A stretch of 5,151 bases of DNA from Bacillota bacterium. Lineage in GTDB: Bacteria; Bacillota; Sulfobacillia; JAJZYS01; JAJYTV01. The stretch lies in assembly GCA_021806845.1 (NCBI GenBank), contig JAKAPV010000218.1, positions 1 through 5,151 on the forward strand, in the 5' to 3' direction. This document shows positions 1 through 5,151 of this stretch, one piece after another. The translations under genes and the position numbers were made by a program. Position 1 is the first letter of the stretch. Every line of letters begins with the position of its first letter. The notes under the pieces were generated by a model. The model was not told where the DNA came from. It saw nothing but the letters and a program-made list of their open reading frames with translations, and did no database searches.

Positions 1-351
1 GCCAGCCAGAACGCCGCCGACGTCTTCAACTACCTCGGTACGATCGGCGTTCTCTTCGTGCTGATCGCTTATGCGCTGACCAGCCTGTCCGCCATGGTCT
101 TCTTCCTGCGCAAGCAGATGAACATCTGGGACCTCGTCATTCCCGCGATCGCGATTCTGCTTCTGGGCTACGTGTTCTGGAGCAACGTGTATCCCGTTCC
201 TGCCGCGCCCTACAACTTCTTCCCCTACATCGTGCTCGGTTGGATCGTAATCGGAGTGCTTGTGGTTTGGCTCAACAAGAGCCTCCGCGCCCGTCTCAAC
301 GACTCGCAACTGTTCGCTCTGGACGGCGATTCCGTACAGGAAGGAGCATGA
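1..351 (+). CDS. APC-family amino acid/amine permease, C-terminal part (5' end outside window)
   Basis: The reading frame is open from base 1 and ends at TGA 349-351, so 116 residues of the C-terminus are visible. Three hydrophobic membrane-spanning segments are seen, at about residues 12-36, 45-64 and 73-91. The first ends in FFLRKQ, and a short charged tail (KSLRARLNDSQ) follows the last. This arrangement is typical of the last helices of APC-superfamily permeases, inner-membrane cation- or amino acid-coupled transporters with 10-12 or more helices. The N-terminal substrate-binding helices lie outside the window, so the substrate cannot be read. The gene ends 4 nt before a FAD-dependent amine/amino acid oxidase whose ribosome-binding site lies inside its last codons. 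That suggests co-transcription and a substrate that the oxidase then degrades. The family call is fairly secure; specificity is inference. Confidence 0.85.
   Translation, partial: ASQNAADVFNYLGTIGVLFVLIAYALTSLSAMVFFLRKQMNIWDLVIPAIAILLLGYVFWSNVYPVPAAPYNFFPYIVLGWIVIGVLVVWLNKSLRARLNDSQLFALDGDSVQEGA
341..346 (+). promoter_or_regulatory. Shine-Dalgarno site for the FAD oxidoreductase
   Basis: AAGGAG lies 9 nt before GTG 356 and inside the last codons of the permease. It decides the start of the oxidoreductase. The tandem ATGs at 348 and 351 are in another frame that meets a stop after ten codons. The overlap with the upstream coding sequence fits translational coupling. Confidence 0.75.
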
Positions 352-355
352 TGTC

Positions 356-1450
356 GTGCCGCGCGTTGCCGTTATAGGCGGAGGCATCATCGGGGCAGCC
401 GCTGCCTATCACCTTGCGCGGCAAGGCTACGGCGTTACGCTCTTCGAACGCGACCAGCTCGGCGGAGGATCGACCGGCCGATCCGTCGGCGAAGTCGAGG
501 CACAGTACGCAGAGGAAGACGCGGTATCCCACCGCGTCTTCTCCTTGCGCTTCCTCGAGCGCCTCGAACAGGAAACGGGTCGACGCCTCATCCACCGCAA
601 CGGGTACCTTCGCCTCGGGCGGACCGACGACGCCCTGCGCGGTTTTGCCGAGAGCCTCCGCCTTCAGAACGAACTCGGGTGGACCGGAGCACGACTTCTC
701 GACGTCGCAGAAGCAGCTAGCATCGTGCCCGGACTGTGTACGGACGGTATCTCCGGCGCCCTCTTAGGGCCCCACGACGGTTATGTCGACCCGGTGGAGG
801 TGACGGACCTCCTCGTGGCGCAAGCGCGGTCCCTAGGAGCGACCGTACGCATCGGTCACGAAGTCCGTTCAGTGACCCCGGGACCGAGTGGAGTAGAGTT
901 GGAAGTGGGAGCCGAGGTCCTCCACTGCGAAGTGGCAGTGGTCGCGGCCGGTCCCTGGTTAGACTCCCTCCGCGCCGGGTATGGCGCGGAGGGAAGGATC
1001 CGCAATGAGCGTCACGAGGTGTGCGTCGTCACCCTGTCGCAAGATTACCCAGACATCCCCTTCACCATGGATTATCTGCCTGGCGGGGACGTTCCCGGCA
1101 TCTACTTTCGTCTCGAAGGACCGGGCAGAATGCTGATCGGACTGCATGACGAGGGCAGCACAGCCACCACTGTCTCACCCGATGACTGGCAAACCTCTTT
1201 GTCCGACGCGGGGCGCGATGCGATCATCGCGCGGTTCCTTGAGATCATGCCGGCCGTCGGTGCGACTGCAGGCTTTCTCGGAGGGTGGGCTGGTCTATAC
1301 CCGTTCACCGATACCGGCATTCCCACGGTGACCTGGGCCGTCCCGGGAAGAGTGCTCGAAGCGGTTGGCTTCGGTGGGGTAGGAGTGCAGTTGGGCCCGT
1401 GGGCAGGCCACGAAGTCCAGCGACTCGTCGCGAGCGCAGTGCCTAAGTAA
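356..1450 (+). CDS. FAD-dependent oxidoreductase, DAO / sarcosine oxidase beta-like family
   Basis: This 364-residue flavoenzyme probably oxidises an amino acid or N-methylated amine at its C-N bond, in the cytoplasm. GTG 356 is chosen because AAGGAG precedes it by 9 nt and because the FAD-binding strand then begins at residue 4, as usual for the family. The N-terminal Rossmann motif VAVIGGGIIG has glycines 8, 10 and 13, and Glu31 ends the second beta strand to bind the FAD ribose. GGGSTGRSVG (residues 36-45) sits where DAO-family proteins carry their flavin-contacting loop. VAAGPW near the middle and GGWAGLYPFTDTGIP (309-323) followed by GFGGVGVQLGP (338-348) match the family's C-terminal FAD-binding region. 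Oddity: the usual TPDG of that motif reads TDTG here. Length is normal for a single-domain DAO protein. The substrate is unknown; sarcosine, glycine, D-amino acid or opine types are all possible. Whether electrons go to O2 or to ETF is not visible. A perfect 12-bp inverted repeat lies inside the gene at 965-994. Confidence 0.88.
   Translation: MPRVAVIGGGIIGAAAAYHLARQGYGVTLFERDQLGGGSTGRSVGEVEAQYAEEDAVSHRVFSLRFLERLEQETGRRLIHRNGYLRLGRTDDALRGFAESLRLQNELGWTGARLLDVAEAASIVPGLCTDGISGALLGPHDGYVDPVEVTDLLVAQARSLGATVRIGHEVRSVTPGPSGVELEVGAEVLHCEVAVVAAGPWLDSLRAGYGAEGRIRNERHEVCVVTLSQDYPDIPFTMDYLPGGDVPGIYFRLEGPGRMLIGLHDEGSTATTVSPDDWQTSLSDAGRDAIIARFLEIMPAVGATAGFLGGWAGLYPFTDTGIPTVTWAVPGRVLEAVGFGGVGVQLGPWAGHEVQRLVASAVPK
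965..994. repeat. Perfect 12-bp inverted repeat inside the oxidoreductase gene
   Basis: The arms TCCCTCCGCGCC (965-976) and GGCGCGGAGGGA (983-994) are exact reverse complements separated by the 6-nt loop GGGTAT. Ten of the twelve pairs are G-C, so the mRNA hairpin should be very stable. It encodes SLRAGYGAEGR, just after the conserved AGPW segment, and the reading frame is uninterrupted. No T-run follows, so it is not a standard terminator. Confidence 0.85.
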
Positions 1451-1462
1451 ATGTGCCCATTC

Positions 1463-1501
1463 CAACATGGCGCGGCGTCTACGTGATGCCAGGCCATGTT
1501 G
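1463..1501 (+). terminator. Stem-loop after the permease-oxidoreductase operon, probable terminator
   Basis: CAACATGGC (1463-1471) pairs perfectly with GCCATGTTG (1493-1501). Inside, GGCGTC (1474-1479) pairs with GATGCC (1485-1490) with one G-U, leaving the loop TACGT. The two stems are separated by a 2x2 internal loop. The structure begins 13 nt after the TAA of the oxidoreductase and is followed by TTAGTAATACT, which is only a weak U-tract. Position and stability favour a terminator or 3'-end-protecting structure; the poor U-run keeps confidence moderate. Confidence 0.5.
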
Positions 1502-1578
1502 TTAGTAATACTCATGAGCCTACGCGGGAGTTACGAAGGCCAAGACGCCGGCTGTCAGCGGACGCCCTCCCCCGCTCC

Positions 1579-1597
1579 AAAAACGCGCTCACAAGCG
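1579..1597 (-). terminator. Weak terminator-like hairpin for the ChrB-domain/MFS operon
   Basis: On the minus strand CGCT-TGTG-AGCG (1597-1586) forms a 4-bp stem followed by CG and then TTTTT (1583-1579). It lies about 107 nt beyond the MFS stop codon. The stem is short, although it overlaps the palindrome at 1596-1605, so this is a tentative call. Confidence 0.25.
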
Positions 1598-1704
1598 TGG
1601 CCACGGTAGGTATCGAACCGTACACATTTGCTGCAGCCCAACCCCGCTTGCATCCAGAGGGCCGTGCGTGGCTGCGACTCATGCGTTTGACTAGGAAAGG
1701 ATCG

Positions 1705-2892
1705 CTACTCACCGTGCTCGATTGGTACTCCGCGGAACATTCCATACAGGGCGAGGTCGTAGAGGGATTTCAACGAACCGGCGAGGATGAACGGCAATCC
1801 GAATGCGGCGACCGCCAGTGCAATGCCGGTGACGGCCGGCGAGACCGCCGAGGCGACGCCGCGAACCGCCGCCGTTGTGCCTGCGGCCGCGCCGCGCTCC
1901 TCCGGCGAAACGAGCGCCATCGTATAGGCTTGGCGCGTCGGTACGTCGAGCTGCGACAGCAGGCTGCGCAGGACGAGCAGCGCGGCGGCCACGGTAAAGT
2001 TCGGCGCGAAGGCAACCAGGAGCAGTAGGATGTTCGACGGCAAGTGCGTGAATACCATCGTGTTGAGCAGACCGAAGCGCCGTGCCAACCACGGCGCCGC
2101 GAGCTGCGAGACCGCCATGGCGAGGTTAGTGGCGAAGAAGAGAAGTCCGACCGCCCCTGCTGCGGCGCCGAAGCGCTCATGCAGCCAGAGGGCGGCGATG
2201 CCCTGCGCCACGAGGCCACCAGCCAGGGCATCCACGCCAAAGAGTGCCGTAAGGCGCAGGACGACGCGCCGGCTCTTGACGAGACGCCCGGACGATGCGC
2301 CACGCTCGCCGCGTTCCTCCTCGACAGCCGGCGAAAGCCTGCTATAGAGCCAGAGCAGGGCAACGCCGATCACGGCATACAGCCAGAAGGCGCGGGCGCC
2401 CTGCACGGCGACTGGAACGGCAACCACGGCAAGCGCGCCAAGGGCCCCGGCGAGTGCCGCCGTCATGTTGTAGCGAGCGTACAGGGTCATGCGCCGCGAT
2501 GTTCCGCCAATCTGGGCCAGCGCCGCTTGCTCGATAGGCAGAATGGCGGCGACGTCCTTGCCGGTGGGGCTGAAGGTGGCGAGAAGGCTCATGAGCGCCA
2601 GCAGTGGCCACCACGTGCTGAGGGCCAGCGCCGTCCCGCCGAGGACGATGGCGAGGGACATGAGCCGCAGGCTGCGCCTCCGGCCAAAATGCGCACTGAG
2701 ACGCCCGGCCAGGGCGCTGAGGGCTCCACTAGCCAGCAGTGCGATGGTGAACAGCACGCCGATCATCAGCGCAGGCACCCCGTGAGCACGCCAGTACAGC
2801 GCGATCTCGACCGAGATCAAGCCGTAGCCGAAGTTGCGCAGGGCGGCAGCACCGATGATGTACAAGGCATCCCGGTCCCCGCGGTCAGGCAT
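1705..2892 (-). CDS. MFS transporter, likely efflux, in operon with ChrB-domain gene
   Basis: This 395-residue inner-membrane protein has about 12 hydrophobic segments, with a hydrophilic central loop near residues 184-210 (EEERGERGASSGR) dividing two six-helix halves. An MFS motif A-like loop, GRLSAHFGRRR, lies at residues 63-73 between helices 2 and 3. SPTGKDVAAILPIEQAAL (108-125) and DVPTRQAYTMALVSPEERG (316-334) are, as I recall, characteristic of one branch of MFS proteins often annotated as multidrug or unknown-solute transporters. ATG 2892 is the only ordinary start codon after the chrB-like stop. No good Shine-Dalgarno sequence sits at the usual distance, so translation may depend on the upstream gene. 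The gene follows the ChrB-domain gene by 69 nt in the same direction and the same frame. An export role for an oxyanion, metal or drug is inferred from that partner; the substrate is unknown. Confidence 0.88.
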   Translation of the reverse strand: MPDRGDRDALYIIGAAALRNFGYGLISVEIALYWRAHGVPALMIGVLFTIALLASGALSALAGRLSAHFGRRRSLRLMSLAIVLGGTALALSTWWPLLALMSLLATFSPTGKDVAAILPIEQAALAQIGGTSRRMTLYARYNMTAALAGALGALAVVAVPVAVQGARAFWLYAVIGVALLWLYSRLSPAVEEERGERGASSGRLVKSRRVVLRLTALFGVDALAGGLVAQGIAALWLHERFGAAAGAVGLLFFATNLAMAVSQLAAPWLARRFGLLNTMVFTHLPSNILLLLVAFAPNFTVAAALLVLRSLLSQLDVPTRQAYTMALVSPEERGAAAGTTAAVRGVASAVSPAVTGIALAVAAFGLPFILAGSLKSLYDLALYGMFRGVPIEHGE

Positions 2893-2961
2893 GCTGCTGC
2901 CGAGGTAGCCGTGCGGAAACGGGAAGACCCCTTTGCTCGTGCAGGCTACGACCTCCCGTCG

Positions 2962-3396
2962 CTATCCCTGGACCTCGGCCTCGCACCAACGGTAGAGAGC
3001 GTCGTACAGGGGAGTCTCGAGCTCAATCTTCTTTTGGTCGTCCTCGCCGTGAAGCAGCGCGAAGCCATGCGCGACGGCGTACAGTCCAGCCGCTTCGGGC
3101 ACGATGGCGCGATCGCTGGAGACATCCGCACCGTGGACGATCTGCGCCAAACGCCGAAGTGCCGGATCCTCAAGCCCGTACTTGACCATGATGGATTCGA
3201 AGCTGCACCGTCCGTCCACATGACCCAGTTCGACCCCCTTGAAGTCGAAAGGAGTCGCGCCTTCACGCCCTGCGACGGCCATGACCTCGTCGGCATCCAC
3301 GAACAGGAACTCTGCATCCTTGTCGACAAAGCGCCTAATCAGCCACGGGCAGGCGATGCGGTCCACGTTGGCGTTCTTGCGGGTTACCCACTTCAC
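2962..3396 (-). CDS. Stand-alone ChrB C-terminal domain protein (chromate resistance family)
   Basis: This is a 144-residue soluble protein. GTG 3396 is chosen because GGAAAGGGG lies 8 nt upstream and because the protein then opens with VKWVTRKNANVDRIACPWL, the usual beginning of this domain; a longer in-frame reading from ATG 3579 adds 61 residues of non-domain sequence. Family-like features are CPWLIRRF (16-23), FLFVDADEV (30-38), PFDFKGVELGHVDGRCSFE (49-67), KYGLEDPALRRLAQIVHGAD (72-91), PEAAGL (100-105) and YDALYRWC (131-138). Full-length ChrB proteins are about twice as long, with an N-terminal regulatory half that is absent here. In known chr operons ChrB is linked to chromate sensing and the ChrA transporter; the biochemical role of this C-terminal domain is not established. 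Here the partner is an MFS transporter, suggesting a metal- or oxyanion-linked efflux cassette. The domain call is strong; chromate itself is unproven. Confidence 0.85.
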   Translation of the reverse strand: MKWVTRKNANVDRIACPWLIRRFVDKDAEFLFVDADEVMAVAGREGATPFDFKGVELGHVDGRCSFESIMVKYGLEDPALRRLAQIVHGADVSSDRAIVPEAAGLYAVAHGFALLHGEDDQKKIELETPLYDALYRWCEAEVQG

Positions 3397-3404
3397 TGAA
3401 TCGG

Positions 3405-3413
3405 CCCCTTTCC
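3405..3413 (-). promoter_or_regulatory. Shine-Dalgarno site for the ChrB-domain gene
   Basis: Read on the minus strand the sequence is GGAAAGGGG, 8 nt before GTG 3396. It supports the short form of the protein over the upstream in-frame ATG at 3579. Confidence 0.65.
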
Positions 3414-3426
3414 GCCTTTTGGGGAT

Positions 3427-3440
3427 GCAACGAACGTTGC
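3427..3440. promoter_or_regulatory. 14-bp palindrome upstream of the ChrB-domain gene, operator candidate
   Basis: GCAACG-AA-CGTTGC is a perfect 6-bp inverted repeat with a 2-nt centre. It lies 30 nt upstream of the GTG start and 13 nt upstream of the ribosome-binding site of the ChrB-domain gene. That is where a dimeric regulator could block a promoter. I could not identify clear -35 and -10 hexamers beside it, and no regulator gene is in the window. It may equally be a small mRNA hairpin. Confidence 0.35.
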
Positions 3441-3817
3441 CTGATTGAATCTCCGTCGAATGAGGCCGACACGAGAGCCGCGACTCCGAGTGTGGGCCGG
3501 CCAGATGCGAGTCATATCGCTGCTCGACATGCTCTGGGCCTTCGCGACGAGGTGTGCTGGCCTGATCGGTATTAGGCAACTCTCAAAGAGCAGCCGTGCC
3601 CAATCCGCAAAGGCACCTTCAATCTGCCCGGCGATCTGTCGGGAAATTGTACCATGCTCTACGGGGGAGGACCACCTTCAGCTTGTGGGGTTTCCAGGGG
3701 AACGTAAGGCAAGCCCACCCCCCCTAGGAAGCGCGGTTGTCTATGGTAGGCAGAAAAGTGCCCCGTCACGCCCGAAAGCGTCGACTCAGCGTCTTTGTCT
3801 TTCCGTGATCCGGCTGT

Positions 3818-3827
3818 CCTCGCGAGG
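3818..3827. repeat. 10-bp palindrome upstream of the ETF-QO gene
   Basis: CCTCGCGAGG is a perfect palindrome ending 69 nt before the GTG start of the ETF-QO gene. It could be an operator half-site pair. In GC-rich DNA a single palindrome of this size can also arise by chance. Confidence 0.25.
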
Positions 3828-3881
3828 TAGGGGTTTCGGGCTCCTCTGGAGAAGGCCACGTGAGTCAGAACTCTTGAACAT

Positions 3882-3887
3882 GAGGGG
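3882..3887 (+). promoter_or_regulatory. Shine-Dalgarno site for the ETF-QO gene
   Basis: GAGGGG lies 9 nt before GTG 3897. It selects this start; the frame is closed upstream by TGA at 3861-3863, leaving no ATG alternative between them. The ATG at 3880 is in another frame and gives only 13 codons. Confidence 0.65.
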
Positions 3888-3896
3888 CGCACGAGT

Positions 3897-5151
3897 GTGT
3901 CGCACGAGCGTGACGGACTGAAGCCGGCCGCGTATCCGCCGCCGGGAGATCTTGTCCAGGAGGGCATCAAGCGAGAACTGGACCCGCCGGACAGCCGGAT
4001 CGAGGTCGGCGTCGTGATCGTCGGCGGCGGTCCCGCTGGTCTTGCGTGCGCGATCAGACTCCTTCAGCTTCTATCGGATTCCCCCGAGGTAATGGAACGC
4101 CTCGGCGAGGTGCCTGTCGCCGTCGTCGAGAAGGGCAAGTTCTGCGGCGCGCACAACCTGAGCGGCGCCGTAATGCGCCCGTCCGGACTCGAGGCGCTCT
4201 TCCCCGGCATGGACCCGTCTGAGTGGCCGACGTACGGCAAAGTCGATCAGGACAGCGTCTACTGGATGTTCAGCGAAACCTCTCAACTGCAGCTGCGTCC
4301 CACCCCACCGACATTCCGGAACCACGGCAACTATGTGGTCAGCGTGTCCGAACTCTCGCGCTGGCTCGCCACCAAGGCGGAGGAGATGGGCGCCTACATC
4401 CTGACCGAGACGGCGGGCCAGCAGCTGCTTGTGGCGGACGGCGCTGTACGGGGCGTGCATTCCGGTGACAAGGGCCGCAGCCGGACTGGAGAGGCGTCGG
4501 GAAACTTCGAACCGGGCGTGGACATCGTGGCACAGGCGACGGTCCTCGCCGACGGCCCGTGGGGACATCTCGGCCGCGCCGCGATCGAGGAGTTCAATCT
4601 GGCGGAGGGACGTGAACCGCAAACCTGGGCGCTTGGCGTCAAGGAGGTCTGGTCGGTCCCGAAAGCGCTCGACCGCGTGATCCACACGCTCGGCTGGCCC
4701 TTGCGCTACGCGGCCAAGTGGAACGAATTCGGCGGCTCTTGGCTATACCCGATGGGGAAGGACAAGGTGTCGCTGGGATTTGTCGTCGGGCTCGGCCACA
4801 CCGATGCGACCGTCTCAGCACATGACCTCCTGCAGCTCTTCAAGACCTCGCAGTTGGTGCGCGGCATCCTCGAGGGGGGCGAGCGCGTCGCCTGGGGCGC
4901 CAAGGTCATCCCCGAGGGCGGCCTTTGGTCGATGCCGAAGCTGTCAGCGCCCGGAATGGTGCTCTGCGGGGATACCGCGGGCATGGTCAACGTGCCGAAC
5001 TTGAAGGGCATCCACTACGCCATCCACTCCGGCATCTACGCCGCCGAGACCATCTTCGAGCAGCTGAAGAACGGAAGTGCGGATCTCTCCGCCTATGAGG
5101 AGCGGGTCAAGGGATCGCTGATCGGGCGTGAGCTCTACACCAAGATCGGAA
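3897..5151 (+). CDS. Electron-transfer flavoprotein:quinone oxidoreductase (ETF-QO / FixC type), 3' end outside window
   Basis: 418 codons are visible and the frame is still open at the right edge. The family enzyme is a membrane-associated FAD and 4Fe-4S protein that passes electrons from reduced ETF to the quinone pool. GTG 3897 follows GAGGGG by 9 nt. A leader of about 38 residues (with AYPPPGD and KRELDPPDSRIEVG) precedes the FAD-binding strand VVIVGGGPAGLA (39-50, glycines 43, 45, 48), and Glu78 in VVEKGK ends the second strand. GAHNLSGAVM, GDKGR, NFEPGVDIVA, LGVKEVW, EGGLWSMPKL and GDTAGMVNVPNLKGIHYAIHSG (358-379) are hallmark ETF-QO segments; the last contacts FAD. The C-terminal ferredoxin-like domain with the cluster cysteines lies beyond the window, so it cannot be checked. 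The leader and GDKGR type recall enzymes of deep Actinomycetota and Chloroflexota. Divergent from the ChrB-domain gene, it may start an ETF operon continuing to the right. Confidence 0.92.
   Translation, partial: MSHERDGLKPAAYPPPGDLVQEGIKRELDPPDSRIEVGVVIVGGGPAGLACAIRLLQLLSDSPEVMERLGEVPVAVVEKGKFCGAHNLSGAVMRPSGLEALFPGMDPSEWPTYGKVDQDSVYWMFSETSQLQLRPTPPTFRNHGNYVVSVSELSRWLATKAEEMGAYILTETAGQQLLVADGAVRGVHSGDKGRSRTGEASGNFEPGVDIVAQATVLADGPWGHLGRAAIEEFNLAEGREPQTWALGVKEVWSVPKALDRVIHTLGWPLRYAAKWNEFGGSWLYPMGKDKVSLGFVVGLGHTDATVSAHDLLQLFKTSQLVRGILEGGERVAWGAKVIPEGGLWSMPKLSAPGMVLCGDTAGMVNVPNLKGIHYAIHSGIYAAETIFEQLKNGSADLSAYEERVKGSLIGRELYTKIG

Larger units (their letters stand above)
1451..1704. other. Convergent intergenic region
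   Basis: This 254-base gap lies between the stop codons of the oxidoreductase (+) and the MFS transporter (-). It holds two terminator candidates (1463-1501 and 1579-1597) and a 10-bp perfect palindrome CGTGGCCACG at 1596-1605. A short inverted repeat ACGGT/ACCGT lies at 1603-1607 and 1617-1621. I see no gene: open frames here (for example on the minus strand at 1512-1745) lack a recognisable domain or ribosome-binding site. Confidence 0.7.
3397..3896. other. Divergent intergenic region, 500 bases
   Basis: This gap separates the divergent starts of the ChrB-domain gene (-) and the ETF-QO (+), and should hold the promoters of both. Visible items are the 14-bp palindrome at 3427-3440, GGCCGGCC at 3495-3502, a small hairpin CTCT-CAA-AGAG at about 3580-3590, a protein-like minus-strand fragment at 3585-3653, and a 10-bp palindrome CCTCGCGAGG at 3818-3827. 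A direct repeat AGCGTC lies at 3777-3782 and 3788-3793. A 158-codon plus-strand frame at 3445-3921 looks non-coding: it is Arg/Ser/Pro-rich, has no domain, and runs through the ETF-QO start. No promoter hexamers are convincing. Confidence 0.6.

Noticed and set aside
260..355. Upstream ATG 260 as start of the oxidoreductase
   Set aside because: It would overlap the permease by about 90 nt and add 32 residues before the FAD strand; GTG 356 has the ribosome-binding site and normal family spacing.
1213..1232. A 7-bp inverted repeat GCGCGAT/ATCGCGC inside the oxidoreductase gene
   Set aside because: Short stem in GC-rich coding sequence and no special position; expected by chance.
1596..1672. tRNA-like signal on the minus strand (GGTTCGATACC with GCCACG/CGTGGC ends about 73 nt apart)
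   Set aside because: Only two T-stem pairs form, there is no D-arm or anticodon stem, and the end pairing is partly explained by the local palindrome. Likely coincidence.
2044..3399. A 451-codon plus-strand open frame opposite the MFS and ChrB-domain genes
   Set aside because: It is antisense to two genes with clear family motifs, spans their junction, and its translation is Gln/Arg/Gly/Ala-rich without a recognisable domain. Long antisense frames are common in high-GC DNA.
3397..3579. N-terminal extension of the ChrB-domain protein to ATG 3579
   Set aside because: The extra 61 residues do not resemble the ChrB N-terminal domain, and GTG 3396 has a good Shine-Dalgarno site exactly at the start of the conserved domain.
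3445..3921. A 158-codon plus-strand frame in the divergent gap
   Set aside because: It has Arg/Ser/Pro-rich composition, no domain and no clear ribosome-binding site, and it runs 25 nt into the well-supported ETF-QO gene in another frame.
4071..4685. A 204-codon minus-strand frame opposite the ETF-QO gene
   Set aside because: It is antisense to conserved ETF-QO sequence, has no domain and no ribosome-binding support.
1..5151. CRISPR array, insertion sequence, rRNA, riboswitch or attachment site
   Set aside because: No regularly spaced repeats, no transposase with terminal inverted repeats and no recognisable structured-RNA consensus were seen on either strand.

Overview
The window is high-GC bacterial DNA carrying two complete or partial gene pairs and one further partial gene. 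Two complete genes start at GTG behind good Shine-Dalgarno sequences, and the partial gene at the right edge probably does too. The ETF-quinone oxidoreductase at the right edge has an N-terminal leader and a GDKGR...NFEPG core that, from memory of the family, resemble deep-branching Actinomycetota (Rubrobacter or Thermoleophilia type) or Chloroflexota. That placement is inference; no rRNA or other marker is present.

Layout. (1) Positions 1-351, + strand: the C-terminal end of an APC-family amino acid/amine permease, cut by the left edge. (2) Positions 356-1450, + strand: a complete FAD-dependent oxidoreductase of the DAO / sarcosine oxidase beta-like family, starting at GTG only 4 nt after the permease stop. 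The two look like an uptake-plus-oxidation operon for an amino acid or secondary/tertiary amine. (3) Positions 1451-1704: a convergent gap with a strong stem-loop just after the oxidase and a weaker terminator-like hairpin for the opposite strand. (4) Positions 3396 down to 1705, - strand: a gene for a stand-alone ChrB C-terminal ('chromate resistance') domain followed by a 12-helix MFS transporter, forming a probable efflux operon. (5) Positions 3397-3896: a 500-base divergent gap. It holds a 14-bp palindrome close to the chrB-like start, a protein-like minus-strand fragment of unknown origin, and no convincing gene. (6) Positions 3897-5151, + strand: an electron-transfer flavoprotein:quinone oxidoreductase (ETF-QO/FixC type), missing its C-terminal part at the right edge.

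How the genes may work together. The permease could import an amine or amino acid, the DAO-family flavoenzyme could oxidise it, and reduced ETF could be re-oxidised by the ETF-QO into the quinone pool. This is a hypothesis: the ETF-QO is not in the same operon, and the oxidase may use O2 directly. The ChrB-domain/MFS pair appears to be an independent resistance or ion-homeostasis cassette between them. Nothing in the window is clearly a new system. The most interesting items are the ChrB-domain/MFS pair without ChrA and its in-frame single-stop junction, the palindrome before it, and a 12-bp perfect hairpin inside the oxidase gene.
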